Shown here: positions 42,417-51,607 of the stretch, one piece after another
Numbering within the stretch: position 1 is the stretch's first letter
Layout: each line of letters begins with the position of its first letter
Source: Thermoplasmata archaeon
GTDB lineage: Archaea; Thermoplasmatota; Thermoplasmata; Thermoplasmatales; GCA-001856825
Direction: 5' to 3'
DNA length: 64,000 bases
Assembly (NCBI GenBank): GCA_021817415.1
Contig: JAKAUZ010000013.1
Coordinates: 86,302 to 150,301, forward strand
Program-made: the position numbers and the translations under genes
The notes under the pieces: model-generated
Told to the model about the DNA's origin: nothing
Database searches by the model: none
Seen by the model: only the letters and a program-made list of their open reading frames with translations

Positions 42417-43246
42417 GGATCGTCACCAGAGGCTCCAACCTTGCTCTCAAACAAGTTGATATCGTTGGAAATGTATTCGCTGCAGCCGGGATAAATTACG
42501 AAAAAATAATCGTTAGGAGTTCGGGGGATAAGGACCTGAAAACCCCGATTTATGAAACGAAGGAACCGGGCCTATTTGTGAAGGTACTGAATCAGGTGAT
42601 TACAGATGGGGAGGCGGACCTGGCTGTCCATTCTGCGAAGGACATCCCCAACGAAATCGATCAAGCCCTATCTATACCTTACTATTCTGAAAGAGGCAGT
42701 ATAAACGACTACTTTGTCTCAAAAGTACCTCTCAGTGATTTCAGCGGAACCGTCGGAGGCTCATCTGTTAGGAGGAAGAGATTCCTGTCGCTTATGAACA
42801 GGAGCATTACATTTGTTAACGTAAGAGGGAATATCGAAACGAGGCTCAGGAAATGGGAAAGGGGTGAAGCAGATTCCCTCGTAATGGCAAAAGTCGCGTT
42901 AGACAGGCTTGGAATAGCAGTGCAGGGAGAGGTAATCGACGAGGATCTGCTCCCGCCTGCCCCAAACCAGGGCTTCATTGCGGTCGTCTCAAGAAAAGGC
43001 TCCGAAGTCGAAAAAATGCTCAAGGAACTGGCCGATCCCAAATCACTCTGGGAAGCTGAAACAGAAAGGAAGCTGATGGGTGACCTCAATCTCGGTTGCG
43101 ACCTTGCGGTAAGCATCAATGCAAATTACGAAAGCAGAACAGTCAAATTCTCGTACGCAAGCGAAGACAGAAGGTACGATTACGTATTCCATGGTTACCC
43201 GGATAAGTCTGGATTAGCAAAATTAAGAGATGTACTTGATGAATGA
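42401..43246 (+). CDS. hemC: Hydroxymethylbilane synthase (porphobilinogen deaminase)
   Basis: IVTRGSNLALKQ, LAVHSAKDIPNE, VNVRGNIETRLRKWERGEADSLVMAKVALDRLG, LPPAPNQGFIAV. Confidence 0.93.
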   Translation: MERKIRIVTRGSNLALKQVDIVGNVFAAAGINYEKIIVRSSGDKDLKTPIYETKEPGLFVKVLNQVITDGEADLAVHSAKDIPNEIDQALSIPYYSERGSINDYFVSKVPLSDFSGTVGGSSVRRKRFLSLMNRSITFVNVRGNIETRLRKWERGEADSLVMAKVALDRLGIAVQGEVIDEDLLPPAPNQGFIAVVSRKGSEVEKMLKELADPKSLWEAETERKLMGDLNLGCDLAVSINANYESRTVKFSYASEDRRYDYVFHGYPDKSGLAKLRDVLDE

Positions 43247-43901
43247 GATAGTGTACATAGGTGCGGACCCAGGATTCAGGATGGATGGTGTCTCTTTCGT
43301 GAGCGTTCTTGCAATAAAGTACACGGATCTCACTTCAATGGGGAAAGTAAGACGAAATATAGTTTTCACATCAAAAAGGGGTGTCATAGCTCTGAAGATG
43401 AGTCATGTCGAAATCAAGAGTGACAAAATTTACTGCATAGGGCAAGTAACTTCACGGTACCTGAATGAAATATATGGACGGACGTGCATAATTCCCAAAC
43501 GTGAGAATTCCGAGGGACTTGCCGAATTACTGTGTGAAAATGAAAAGGAGGTACAAATAATCGCAAGTGATCATGTCTCCCCAAAACTGGTCTCAAAGTT
43601 AAGGGAGTGCGGGGTTGAAGTATTGATGACAACAGCTTATGAACTGCTTGAGAACAGGGATGTCGACTATTCTCCCATCAAGGAATCCAGGTCAATTCTT
43701 GTTGGGTCATCAAGGTCATTTGAGATCATCATGGAAAAGGACAGTAGCTTGATCAAGGGAAAGGATCTGTACGCAATAGGGGAACCAACCAGAAAAACAA
43801 TGGAAAGATACGGGGTAGAACCTAAGGCTACATTCGGCACTCCAAATATCAGAAATATATTAAGCAAGATTAAATCGGAAAAGGATTTAAGTCAAGAGTA
43901 A
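43230..43901 (+). CDS. hemD: Uroporphyrinogen-III synthase
   Basis: Divergent two-domain protein; position between hemC and hemA; YAIGEPTRKTMERYGVEPKATFG resembles HemD C-terminal motif. Confidence 0.75.
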   Translation: MYLMNEIVYIGADPGFRMDGVSFVSVLAIKYTDLTSMGKVRRNIVFTSKRGVIALKMSHVEIKSDKIYCIGQVTSRYLNEIYGRTCIIPKRENSEGLAELLCENEKEVQIIASDHVSPKLVSKLRECGVEVLMTTAYELLENRDVDYSPIKESRSILVGSSRSFEIIMEKDSSLIKGKDLYAIGEPTRKTMERYGVEPKATFGTPNIRNILSKIKSEKDLSQE

Positions 43902-43924
43902 ATACCGAGTGAAGGTGTTCCCGG

Positions 43925-45151
43925 TTGGATAAAGGCGGAATTTTCCTGCTCAGAGTAACGTATTCTGATCTTGGCTCAATGTATTTCAGTCAACTGAGTG
44001 ATTTTCAAATTGATGAAATTTACAGTTACATAAAAAAGAACGAGAGAATACAGGAGGCTGTGGTGCTCTGGACTTGCAACAGGCTGGAAATTTATTTTTA
44101 CCCAGGTGACAGGGAAACAGTTCAGTATCTGGAAGACTACATTAAGGAAAAGGTGGCTAAATACTCGGTCATACATGGATGGGACGCAATTAAGCACATA
44201 TTCATGGTCTCTGCAGGACTTGACTCAATGGTCCTGGGAGAAAACGAAATACTTGGGCAGGTGAAGGAGGCCTGGGAACAATCAAAGAAAAATCTGCTGA
44301 GCGGCACTAACATGAACCTTGTCTTTCAGAAGGCAATTGAAACAGGAAAGAAGGTCAGGAGAGAAAACGCATTCAATGGAATCAAAAGAAGCGTGGTCAG
44401 TGAGGCCCTTGAACTCGCAAATCTTTCAAAGGAAGACAGAATACTTGTAGTAGGGGCAGGCAGAGTTGGCAGGCAGATCGCAAAGATGCTGCACGACAGA
44501 AACATTGAGTTTGCCATTGCCAACAGAACGGAAGCAAGGGCAATGGAACTGGCAGATTCTTTTGGCGGAAGAACTGAATCGTTTGATCAGCGCAGATGGA
44601 AGGGATATGACGTCGTGATCACTGCAGTCAAAGCGCACAAATTAGTCCTGGACTCATCATTCCCGAAAGATTCAAGAGTTTCGTCCATAATTGATTTAGG
44701 GACTCCCCCAAACATTGATCCATCCATCAAGAACAAGCTGAAAGTGATCGACATGGAATTCCTTTCCAGGAAGATAGAAGAGAAGAAGGAGGAAAGGCAA
44801 AGTCTTGCTAACCAGGCACTTCGGACCGTTGAAAGAGAATTCAACAAATTTTCCTCTAAGGTCAAGAACGATGAAAAGAGCGAAATCCTGAGAAAAATCC
44901 ACGAATACTCGGATCTGGTCATTCAAGATGAGGTAAGAGAGATCGAACGCAGGATGGAACTCTCGCAAGAGGAGAAAGTCATACTTGAGAAAGGACTTAT
45001 TGCAACCAGAAACAGGCTTCTCGGAATTGTAATCAATGCAATTAAAACTTCAGACGATATTATGACGTCAAACGTTATCTCTAAAATGGAGTTGTTAATG
45101 AATGAAAACTTTTCCAGATTTAAGGCTAAGAAGATTAAGGAAATCACCTGA
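43925..45151 (+). CDS. hemA: Glutamyl-tRNA reductase
   Basis: VVLWTCNRLEIYFY, MVSAGLDSMVLGENEILGQVKEAW, VVGAGRVGRQIAKML; apparent TTG start. Confidence 0.92.
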   Translation: MDKGGIFLLRVTYSDLGSMYFSQLSDFQIDEIYSYIKKNERIQEAVVLWTCNRLEIYFYPGDRETVQYLEDYIKEKVAKYSVIHGWDAIKHIFMVSAGLDSMVLGENEILGQVKEAWEQSKKNLLSGTNMNLVFQKAIETGKKVRRENAFNGIKRSVVSEALELANLSKEDRILVVGAGRVGRQIAKMLHDRNIEFAIANRTEARAMELADSFGGRTESFDQRRWKGYDVVITAVKAHKLVLDSSFPKDSRVSSIIDLGTPPNIDPSIKNKLKVIDMEFLSRKIEEKKEERQSLANQALRTVEREFNKFSSKVKNDEKSEILRKIHEYSDLVIQDEVREIERRMELSQEEKVILEKGLIATRNRLLGIVINAIKTSDDIMTSNVISKMELLMNENFSRFKAKKIKEIT

Positions 45152-46073
45152 ATTAAGGAAACTGTTGGAGGAAACTAGTATCGACAGGAATAAGCTAGTA
45201 ATGCCAATGTTCGTAGACGAAAATCTCAAACGTCAAGAGGAGATCAGCACGATGAGGGGTATTTTCAGATTCCACGAGGATGGAATAGTGGAAAAGGCCA
45301 AGGAATATGAAGGCCTCGGAATCCGTTCTATACTTCTTTTCGGGGTTCCCAAGCACAAGGATTCCACAGGATCGGGGGCGTGGGAAGAGAATGGGATAGT
45401 GCAAAGAACAATTAAGAGGATAAAAGAAGAAACGAAGCTGACTGTTTTTGCAGACCTGTGTTTATGTGAATATACCAACCACGGGCACTGCGGACTCCTC
45501 AGAGGTCAAACTATCGACAACGACTCAACACTGGAGATATACGGGAAGATTGCAAGAACATATGCACGGGCAGGAGTAGACGGAGTTGCTCCTTCAGGGA
45601 TGATGGATGGGCAGGTTTCGAGGATAAGAAAGGATCTGGACCTGGATGGTTTTGCTGACACCCTGATCATGGCATACAGCGCAAAATTTTCAAGCTCAAT
45701 GTATGCGCCCTTCAGGGAGGCGGTTTTTTCGACGCCGTCCTTTGGGGACAGGAGAACATATCAGATGCCATTCACGAATACAAGAGAAGCCATGAGGGAA
45801 ATTGAAGAAGACATTGAAGAAGGGGCGGATATAATAATGGTAAAACCTGCCCTATTCTATCTTGACGTGATAAAGGCTGCGAGGCAGAGATTTGACCATC
45901 CTCTTGCAGCATACAGCGTGAGTGCAGAATACTCTTTAATCAAGAATGCTGCAGATTCAGGCATCGTGGATCTTAAAGCGACGGTGGAAGAATCTACAAC
46001 TGCTATATTCAGGGCTGGTGCTGATATCGTTATCAGTTATTTCACGGAACAGATTTTCAAAGACGGGCTTTAA
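45102..46073 (+). CDS. hemB: Delta-aminolevulinic acid dehydratase
   Basis: FPDLRLRRLRKSPELRKLLEET, DLCLCEYTNHGHCGLL, GVAPSGMMDGQV, IMVKPALFYLDVI. Confidence 0.94.
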   Translation: MKTFPDLRLRRLRKSPELRKLLEETSIDRNKLVMPMFVDENLKRQEEISTMRGIFRFHEDGIVEKAKEYEGLGIRSILLFGVPKHKDSTGSGAWEENGIVQRTIKRIKEETKLTVFADLCLCEYTNHGHCGLLRGQTIDNDSTLEIYGKIARTYARAGVDGVAPSGMMDGQVSRIRKDLDLDGFADTLIMAYSAKFSSSMYAPFREAVFSTPSFGDRRTYQMPFTNTREAMREIEEDIEEGADIIMVKPALFYLDVIKAARQRFDHPLAAYSVSAEYSLIKNAADSGIVDLKATVEESTTAIFRAGADIVISYFTEQIFKDGL

Positions 46074-46174
46074 TGTTCAGGTAGTGGAACAATTTATTTT
46101 CCTATCTCTCACAATCAATACGTTGCTCTCGATGCTCAATTATATATTTATAGAAATTCCATCTCAGTGAATCA

Positions 46175-47080
46175 ATGAGAACTGTTATCTGGAACATTGA
46201 TTTCAAATGTAATCTCCTCTGCAAAGGATGCAACGCATTTGAGGGGAATGAACTGTTTCCAAAAGACAGGATTGATGACTTCATCGATGAGATGAAATAC
46301 AACAACGTGAAAATAACATCACTCACTGGCGGAGAACCAACACTTCATCCGGAACTGCCAAGAATGCTCAAAACGCTGAAGGAAAAAGGATTCATAACCC
46401 ACATAGCATCGAATGGCACGAATAAGTACATGCTGGAGAAGATTTATCCCTATCTTGACGCTGCTACCATAAGCCTTGACAGTCACATTCCGGAGCTGCA
46501 CAATGAATACAGAGGACGGAAAATTTTCGACATTGTAGTCGAATCGATGAAGTTCCTGAAGCCGAGGGTGAAGGTGCTCACTTCCAACATGCTCGTGACT
46601 GATTTTAATTACGACAAAGTTGGGGATTATGCAGAATACGTGAACGAAAAAGTCGGCATCCCGGTTTCAATGTGCTTCCCAGACAATACTGCTTATTACT
46701 ATGAGAAAGTCCCCGTTCAGCGGGAACACATATACGATGCATTCAAATATGCTTTTGATAATTATAAAGAACATAAATTCGGGAATACAAGGACTTATTA
46801 CAAGCAGACATTTGAGTGGCTGGAAAACAGGGAAACATCCAGCTGCAGGGCCGGACAGGAGGTCTTTTACGCCGATTACAGAGGAAATGTTTACCCCTGT
46901 TTTTACAAAACTGACAAGAAACTGAATAACAACAGGAAATGGGAAATATACGATAACAAATGTAATGCATGTTTCATACAGTGTTTCAGGGAACCTTCAA
47001 TTCGCAAGCCTCTGGAGCAGGCCAAATTGATCACTGGGATATATCTATATAATAGGAGGCATCATGGTCAAAGTGAATGA
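46175..47080 (+). CDS. Radical SAM protein with C-terminal Cys cluster
   Basis: WNIDFKCNLLCKGCNAFEG; SLTGGEPTLHPEL; C-terminal CFYKTDKK...CNACFIQC. Confidence 0.85.
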   Translation: MRTVIWNIDFKCNLLCKGCNAFEGNELFPKDRIDDFIDEMKYNNVKITSLTGGEPTLHPELPRMLKTLKEKGFITHIASNGTNKYMLEKIYPYLDAATISLDSHIPELHNEYRGRKIFDIVVESMKFLKPRVKVLTSNMLVTDFNYDKVGDYAEYVNEKVGIPVSMCFPDNTAYYYEKVPVQREHIYDAFKYAFDNYKEHKFGNTRTYYKQTFEWLENRETSSCRAGQEVFYADYRGNVYPCFYKTDKKLNNNRKWEIYDNKCNACFIQCFREPSIRKPLEQAKLITGIYLYNRRHHGQSE

Positions 47081-48153
47081 AAATAGCCCTATTCAGCGAT
47101 ACCTATTACCCAATACCAGACGGTGTTTCAAAACATCTTGTTGATTATAAGGAGGAACTGGAAAAAAGAGGGCACGAGGTAAGAGTTTATACCATATTCA
47201 AGGATGAAAAGAGTAATGTTTTTGGTCTCCCCTCCGTAAAATTCCCACTGTACAAGGAATACAGGATGGCTATTCCAGTTTATGAGTTATACCGGGACCT
47301 TAAAAGATTCAAACCGGAAATAAACCATATCCACACACCATTTGTTCTTGGTACTATGGGGTACAGGTTTTCAAGAAAGAATGGAATTCCGGTTCTAGGG
47401 ACTTACCATACTGATTTTGTGAACATGGACAATACCATCAATTTTCCTTTTGTCAAGAGTCTCCTGAATTTAGGTTTCCAGTACAACATGCATCTTTACA
47501 GGAAGATTGATTCCGTGATATCACCGTCTGAACCAATGTCCAGACAACTTGAATCCTTTGGGGTCAAATCCCAGGTTGTTCATGTGGGGATCAACCTCAA
47601 GTCCTTTCATAATTCACAGCAGAAGGATGATTACTATCTGTTCCTGGGGCGACTGACCTACGACAAGGGAATTACAACAGTACTGGAGACGGCTAAAAGG
47701 ATGCCTGACCGAAAATTCAAGATTGCAGGGATCGGACCGATGAGGAACCTGGTAGAAAAGTATGCAGGCGTCCTTAAAAACGTAGAGTATCTGGGGTTTG
47801 TAAATGAACAAGTTAAGGTAGATCTGCTCAGCAGGGCAAGGATTCTTATCCTTCCCTCAAGAGCTGAAACATTCGGAGTGGTATATGTTGAGGCAATGGC
47901 CTCAGGAACTCCAGTCATAGCTTCAGCGGAAAGCAGGGAAATTGGGATTCTCAGGGAGAATTACAATGGATGGTTCGTGAATTTCGGGGACGTTGATTCA
48001 GTTCAGGAGCGGCTTTTGGAAACTGACAATCACGATCTGGAAGTATATGGAAAAAATGCGCTGGCGTCCAGCAAGGACTACTCTATAGAGGCAACAGCAG
48101 ACGTCATGTTAAGGAAGTATGGTGAAATGATTGAAGATAGTAAGCGGAATTAA
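47077..48153 (+). CDS. Glycosyltransferase family 4 (GT-B)
   Basis: IALFSDTYYPIPDGVSKHLVDYKEELEKRGHEV, FLGRLTYDKGI, LPSRAETFGVVYVEAMASGTPVIAS; ATGA overlap upstream. Confidence 0.9.
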   Translation: MKIALFSDTYYPIPDGVSKHLVDYKEELEKRGHEVRVYTIFKDEKSNVFGLPSVKFPLYKEYRMAIPVYELYRDLKRFKPEINHIHTPFVLGTMGYRFSRKNGIPVLGTYHTDFVNMDNTINFPFVKSLLNLGFQYNMHLYRKIDSVISPSEPMSRQLESFGVKSQVVHVGINLKSFHNSQQKDDYYLFLGRLTYDKGITTVLETAKRMPDRKFKIAGIGPMRNLVEKYAGVLKNVEYLGFVNEQVKVDLLSRARILILPSRAETFGVVYVEAMASGTPVIASAESREIGILRENYNGWFVNFGDVDSVQERLLETDNHDLEVYGKNALASSKDYSIEATADVMLRKYGEMIEDSKRN

Positions 48154-49132
48154 GTTTCTAGGAATTGCAATTTCCATCATCACGCTTGGAGTTTTCGTTT
48201 ACATATATGGACCTTACAATCTTCTCAAGACGATCTCCTCATTGCCTCCCATATACCTGGTATTCTTCCTGACTGCCCTTGGATTCCATTTACTCTCCCT
48301 TGTTTTCTGGGCATTACGAATAAAATATCTCGCATCAGTCAACGGCCAGAAGATTACCTTTATGCAATCGTTGCTCACCGTGGTATCATCTCTTTTCGCC
48401 GCAACTCTGACTCCGGGTTACATAGGGGGAGAGCCAGTACGAATCAAGAAGTTGAGCGACTATGGAATGAACCCGGGCAGCTCAGCCGCATTAGTACTGG
48501 GAGAAAGGGGGTTCGACGCAATATTCTTTATCGTTGTCCTTTTTCTCATAATAATAGGAGGCTTCATTTCCATATCAGGTCCTTTTAAGCTGTATGTGTA
48601 CATTGGAGGAGTTGTCCTGATTCTGTTCCTGGTCATTCTTATAGTGTCGATGGGTGCTGCGAGCCTATTCAAGAAGATCCTTTTTAGAATTGAAAACTAT
48701 TTCACAAGGAAGGATAAAAAGGAAGGCAAAAGAAAGGAATTGTTTCTAAAAATTGCAAAGGAAATAGAGACATTTACCTCTTCAACTAAAACCATGTTCA
48801 TAAAGAATCCAGGTGTTGTCTTTGCGGGGGTTACAATTACTGCCCTCCTCTGGATATCTGACTTTTCCGTACCTGTAGTGCTTATAATGGGATTTGGCAT
48901 AACTCCAGATATACTGTACATCATATTTGTTCAAGTGATTCTTGTACTGATATCCCTCATTCCAATAACTCCGGGTGCGGCCGGGATCATGGAAGTCCTA
49001 ATGCTGGCGACATTTTCGATATTCCTGCCTCATGGTTTTCTTGTTATATTTATCATATTCTGGAGGTTCATAACATTCTACTTCAATATAATACTTGGAT
49101 CGTTCACGATACACAAAATAGTCACAAAGTGA
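48131..49132 (+). CDS. Lysylphosphatidylglycerol synthase TM region/UPF0104-like membrane protein
   Basis: Multi-TM; TPGYIGGEPVRIKKLSDYG, ITPGAAGIMEVLML. Confidence 0.85.
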   Translation: MKIVSGIKFLGIAISIITLGVFVYIYGPYNLLKTISSLPPIYLVFFLTALGFHLLSLVFWALRIKYLASVNGQKITFMQSLLTVVSSLFAATLTPGYIGGEPVRIKKLSDYGMNPGSSAALVLGERGFDAIFFIVVLFLIIIGGFISISGPFKLYVYIGGVVLILFLVILIVSMGAASLFKKILFRIENYFTRKDKKEGKRKELFLKIAKEIETFTSSTKTMFIKNPGVVFAGVTITALLWISDFSVPVVLIMGFGITPDILYIIFVQVILVLISLIPITPGAAGIMEVLMLATFSIFLPHGFLVIFIIFWRFITFYFNIILGSFTIHKIVTK

Positions 49133-49189
49133 ACTAGCCATTCCCTCCAAAAAATATTAGATTTAACGGATATTTACGTATGGAGAATA

Positions 49190-50860
49190 TTGAACGAAGC
49201 CCAAAGGTTGAGAAAATTTACATTCACGGCTCCAAGCCCGGTTTATGATGTTCCAATAATACTTCTGGCACCTATAATATTCTATCTGTCGTCAAGGAAC
49301 ATCATCTTCTCCGTCATCTATTCCATCTCAATAGCTGTCCTTCTCATAACGGACCTGGTAGCCCCGCTGATACTGAAATTTAAATTTGGGCCAAAAAGAT
49401 CGTTTCTGCTGGATGTCATAGTAATTTACCTGGCACTGGCATACTATTTCATCATAATAGGGATCAGGTTCCTTTCGCCCCAGAACGCACTGATGCTCTC
49501 AATCACCACGATACCATTCGTGAGAACCATGGTATTTTTCACATTCACCGAAAGGAAATTTTTCATAACCCATGCCTTATCAATGGTATTTTCAATCGCA
49601 TTCTCAATATGTCTTGCTGTCCTCGCGCCTTCATTCATAATTTTCGTCCTACCTCTCCTGGTCTCATCGTTGGTCTATTCCCTTTCTTCGCACCTCTTTG
49701 TCAAGATTTCGTTTTCAAGTTTCCTTAAGGAGTTCAGCATCGATCCTGTCAAAATAGTCAAAGAGCTGGTGAATACCGTAAGATCTGAGATTTCTTACAA
49801 CCAGGTTGTCTTGAACTTTTTCGAGCAGATCTATACCACTCTAGTCCCGAGGGAGGTCACAGTCCTTAGGGCTACCTCTGATGCTGGGGAATTCATGATG
49901 GTTTTCCCTTATATACATCCGGGGCCACTCGGAGACCTCGGGAGCTCAAATATCACTGGAAAGCTCCAGAATGACCACAAGGGGAAGCAGCTGATGGTTT
50001 TCCACACTTCCACAACTCACGACGACAACTGCGCAGGAAACGAAGAAGTCAGGAAAATATCCAAGGTGCTCAGTGAGAAGGGATCATCATTCTCAAACGC
50101 ATTCGAGCCTTATTTTGGTAAGTACCTCACCTTCGTATCTCTGGGAGACGGGGGAATTTTCTTCATTTCCCCGGATGAACCCAGGTTTGATGACATAAAG
50201 ATAACGGAAGGCAGGAAAATAGTGAGGAAGGCAAGATCACTGGGACTTAAGTGGGCAGTGGTGGTGGACCAGCACAACAATAACATGGATAGGCCGATCG
50301 AGAATACTGATGTTTCCTACCTCATGGATGAGGTGGAATCATCTGTCAGGGGAAGGAAGAAAAGTTACCCGTTATACGGCAGATTAGTCACATCCGACTT
50401 TTCAGCAAAAGACATAGGCCCGGGAGGAATCAAATTCCTGATGCTCACAATCAACGACAAGAAGATAGCAATAATACTTGTGGACGGGAATAACATGGAA
50501 TTTGAGACGAGAAAGCGCATTGAAGATTCGCTGCATGGAATCGATAAGATACTGGTGTGCACAACCGACAATCACATAGTCAATGTAGACGGCCTCAGCG
50601 TGAATCCGGTGGGGCGATCAACAGATGCTGAAATCCTCGCAAAGGAGATCAGAGGGATGGCGGAGGAAGTCGGGGATGTCCAGGCACTTAATATTGAGAG
50701 AGTCCGCAGGGAATTGAGACTGAAGGTTGCAGGGGAACACCATTATGAAAAGCTGAATGAGATAATCAGGAAGTCGATAAACACGGCGAAGATAGCTGGA
50801 ATTGCCGCAATTATTTTCTCGTTCGGACTCTCGCTCCTGATTTTTAAATTACTGGCATGA
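49190..50860 (+). CDS. DUF2070 archaeal membrane protein
   Basis: N-terminal TM block; YIHPGPLGDLGSSNI, HTSTTHDDNCAGNEEV, VDQHNNNMD motifs. Confidence 0.8.
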   Translation: MNEAQRLRKFTFTAPSPVYDVPIILLAPIIFYLSSRNIIFSVIYSISIAVLLITDLVAPLILKFKFGPKRSFLLDVIVIYLALAYYFIIIGIRFLSPQNALMLSITTIPFVRTMVFFTFTERKFFITHALSMVFSIAFSICLAVLAPSFIIFVLPLLVSSLVYSLSSHLFVKISFSSFLKEFSIDPVKIVKELVNTVRSEISYNQVVLNFFEQIYTTLVPREVTVLRATSDAGEFMMVFPYIHPGPLGDLGSSNITGKLQNDHKGKQLMVFHTSTTHDDNCAGNEEVRKISKVLSEKGSSFSNAFEPYFGKYLTFVSLGDGGIFFISPDEPRFDDIKITEGRKIVRKARSLGLKWAVVVDQHNNNMDRPIENTDVSYLMDEVESSVRGRKKSYPLYGRLVTSDFSAKDIGPGGIKFLMLTINDKKIAIILVDGNNMEFETRKRIEDSLHGIDKILVCTTDNHIVNVDGLSVNPVGRSTDAEILAKEIRGMAEEVGDVQALNIERVRRELRLKVAGEHHYEKLNEIIRKSINTAKIAGIAAIIFSFGLSLLIFKLLA

Positions 50861-51060
50861 TGTTATTCGATTCATCTAAGCACTTCTGGATCAATTGAAA
50901 TGCCTATTTACGTGGCAATTGGATCACAACCGGATTCCAGGGGTAAATGGAGCTGGAAGATCAGGCATTATTCCAATAAAATGCACAATTGACGTCGAGA
51001 AGCTCATTCTTCCTGCACACATTTTATATTTTCAGTTATAATGACGTCAAGAGGACTGCA

Positions 51061-51525
51061 ATGGAACCAAAACAGATCCCCCGTTCAGAAGATTTTGTGA
51101 AGAAAAGGAAACTGATGGTCCTGGTAATTTCAATAGCAATAGTGATAACGACAGCCACCTATGTGGCCAGTCAATCATATTCTTCAAAGACAGTCAATGT
51201 GATAGAAATCTATCTAAACATACTGGAGAAGACGAATGGAAGCACCCAAGTGACTAATCTAGGAAATCAGACTTACTACGAGAATGACCTGACCCTTTAT
51301 GGGGGCACGACGGGGTATTTCAGGGTTTCATTCTACAACAACCTGAACCGGACACTGGTCATCACTGCATTTGAGGCAACATCTGGTGGCTTCTCGCTCA
51401 TATCAGTCAATCCTCACCTGCCCACGCCAATCAGCCAAGGTCATGTGCAGGTAATAATACTGGGAATAAGGGTGCCAGACCAGACATTCGCTGGAAGTCT
51501 AGACGTGGCTATGGTCGTAAGCTGA
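51061..51525 (+). CDS. Membrane-anchored hypothetical protein (single TM + extracytoplasmic domain)
   Basis: N-terminal TM (LMVLVISIAIVITTATYVA); ATG 51061 preferred over track start 50989. Confidence 0.65.
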   Translation: MEPKQIPRSEDFVKKRKLMVLVISIAIVITTATYVASQSYSSKTVNVIEIYLNILEKTNGSTQVTNLGNQTYYENDLTLYGGTTGYFRVSFYNNLNRTLVITAFEATSGGFSLISVNPHLPTPISQGHVQVIILGIRVPDQTFAGSLDVAMVVS

Positions 51526-51607
51526 CAAACTTGCAATGACTGGTCTGGTCAGTCTTCTACCACTCAAAAATGTTAAATAAGTCACCAAAATTCAATGAAG
51601 CAGTATC

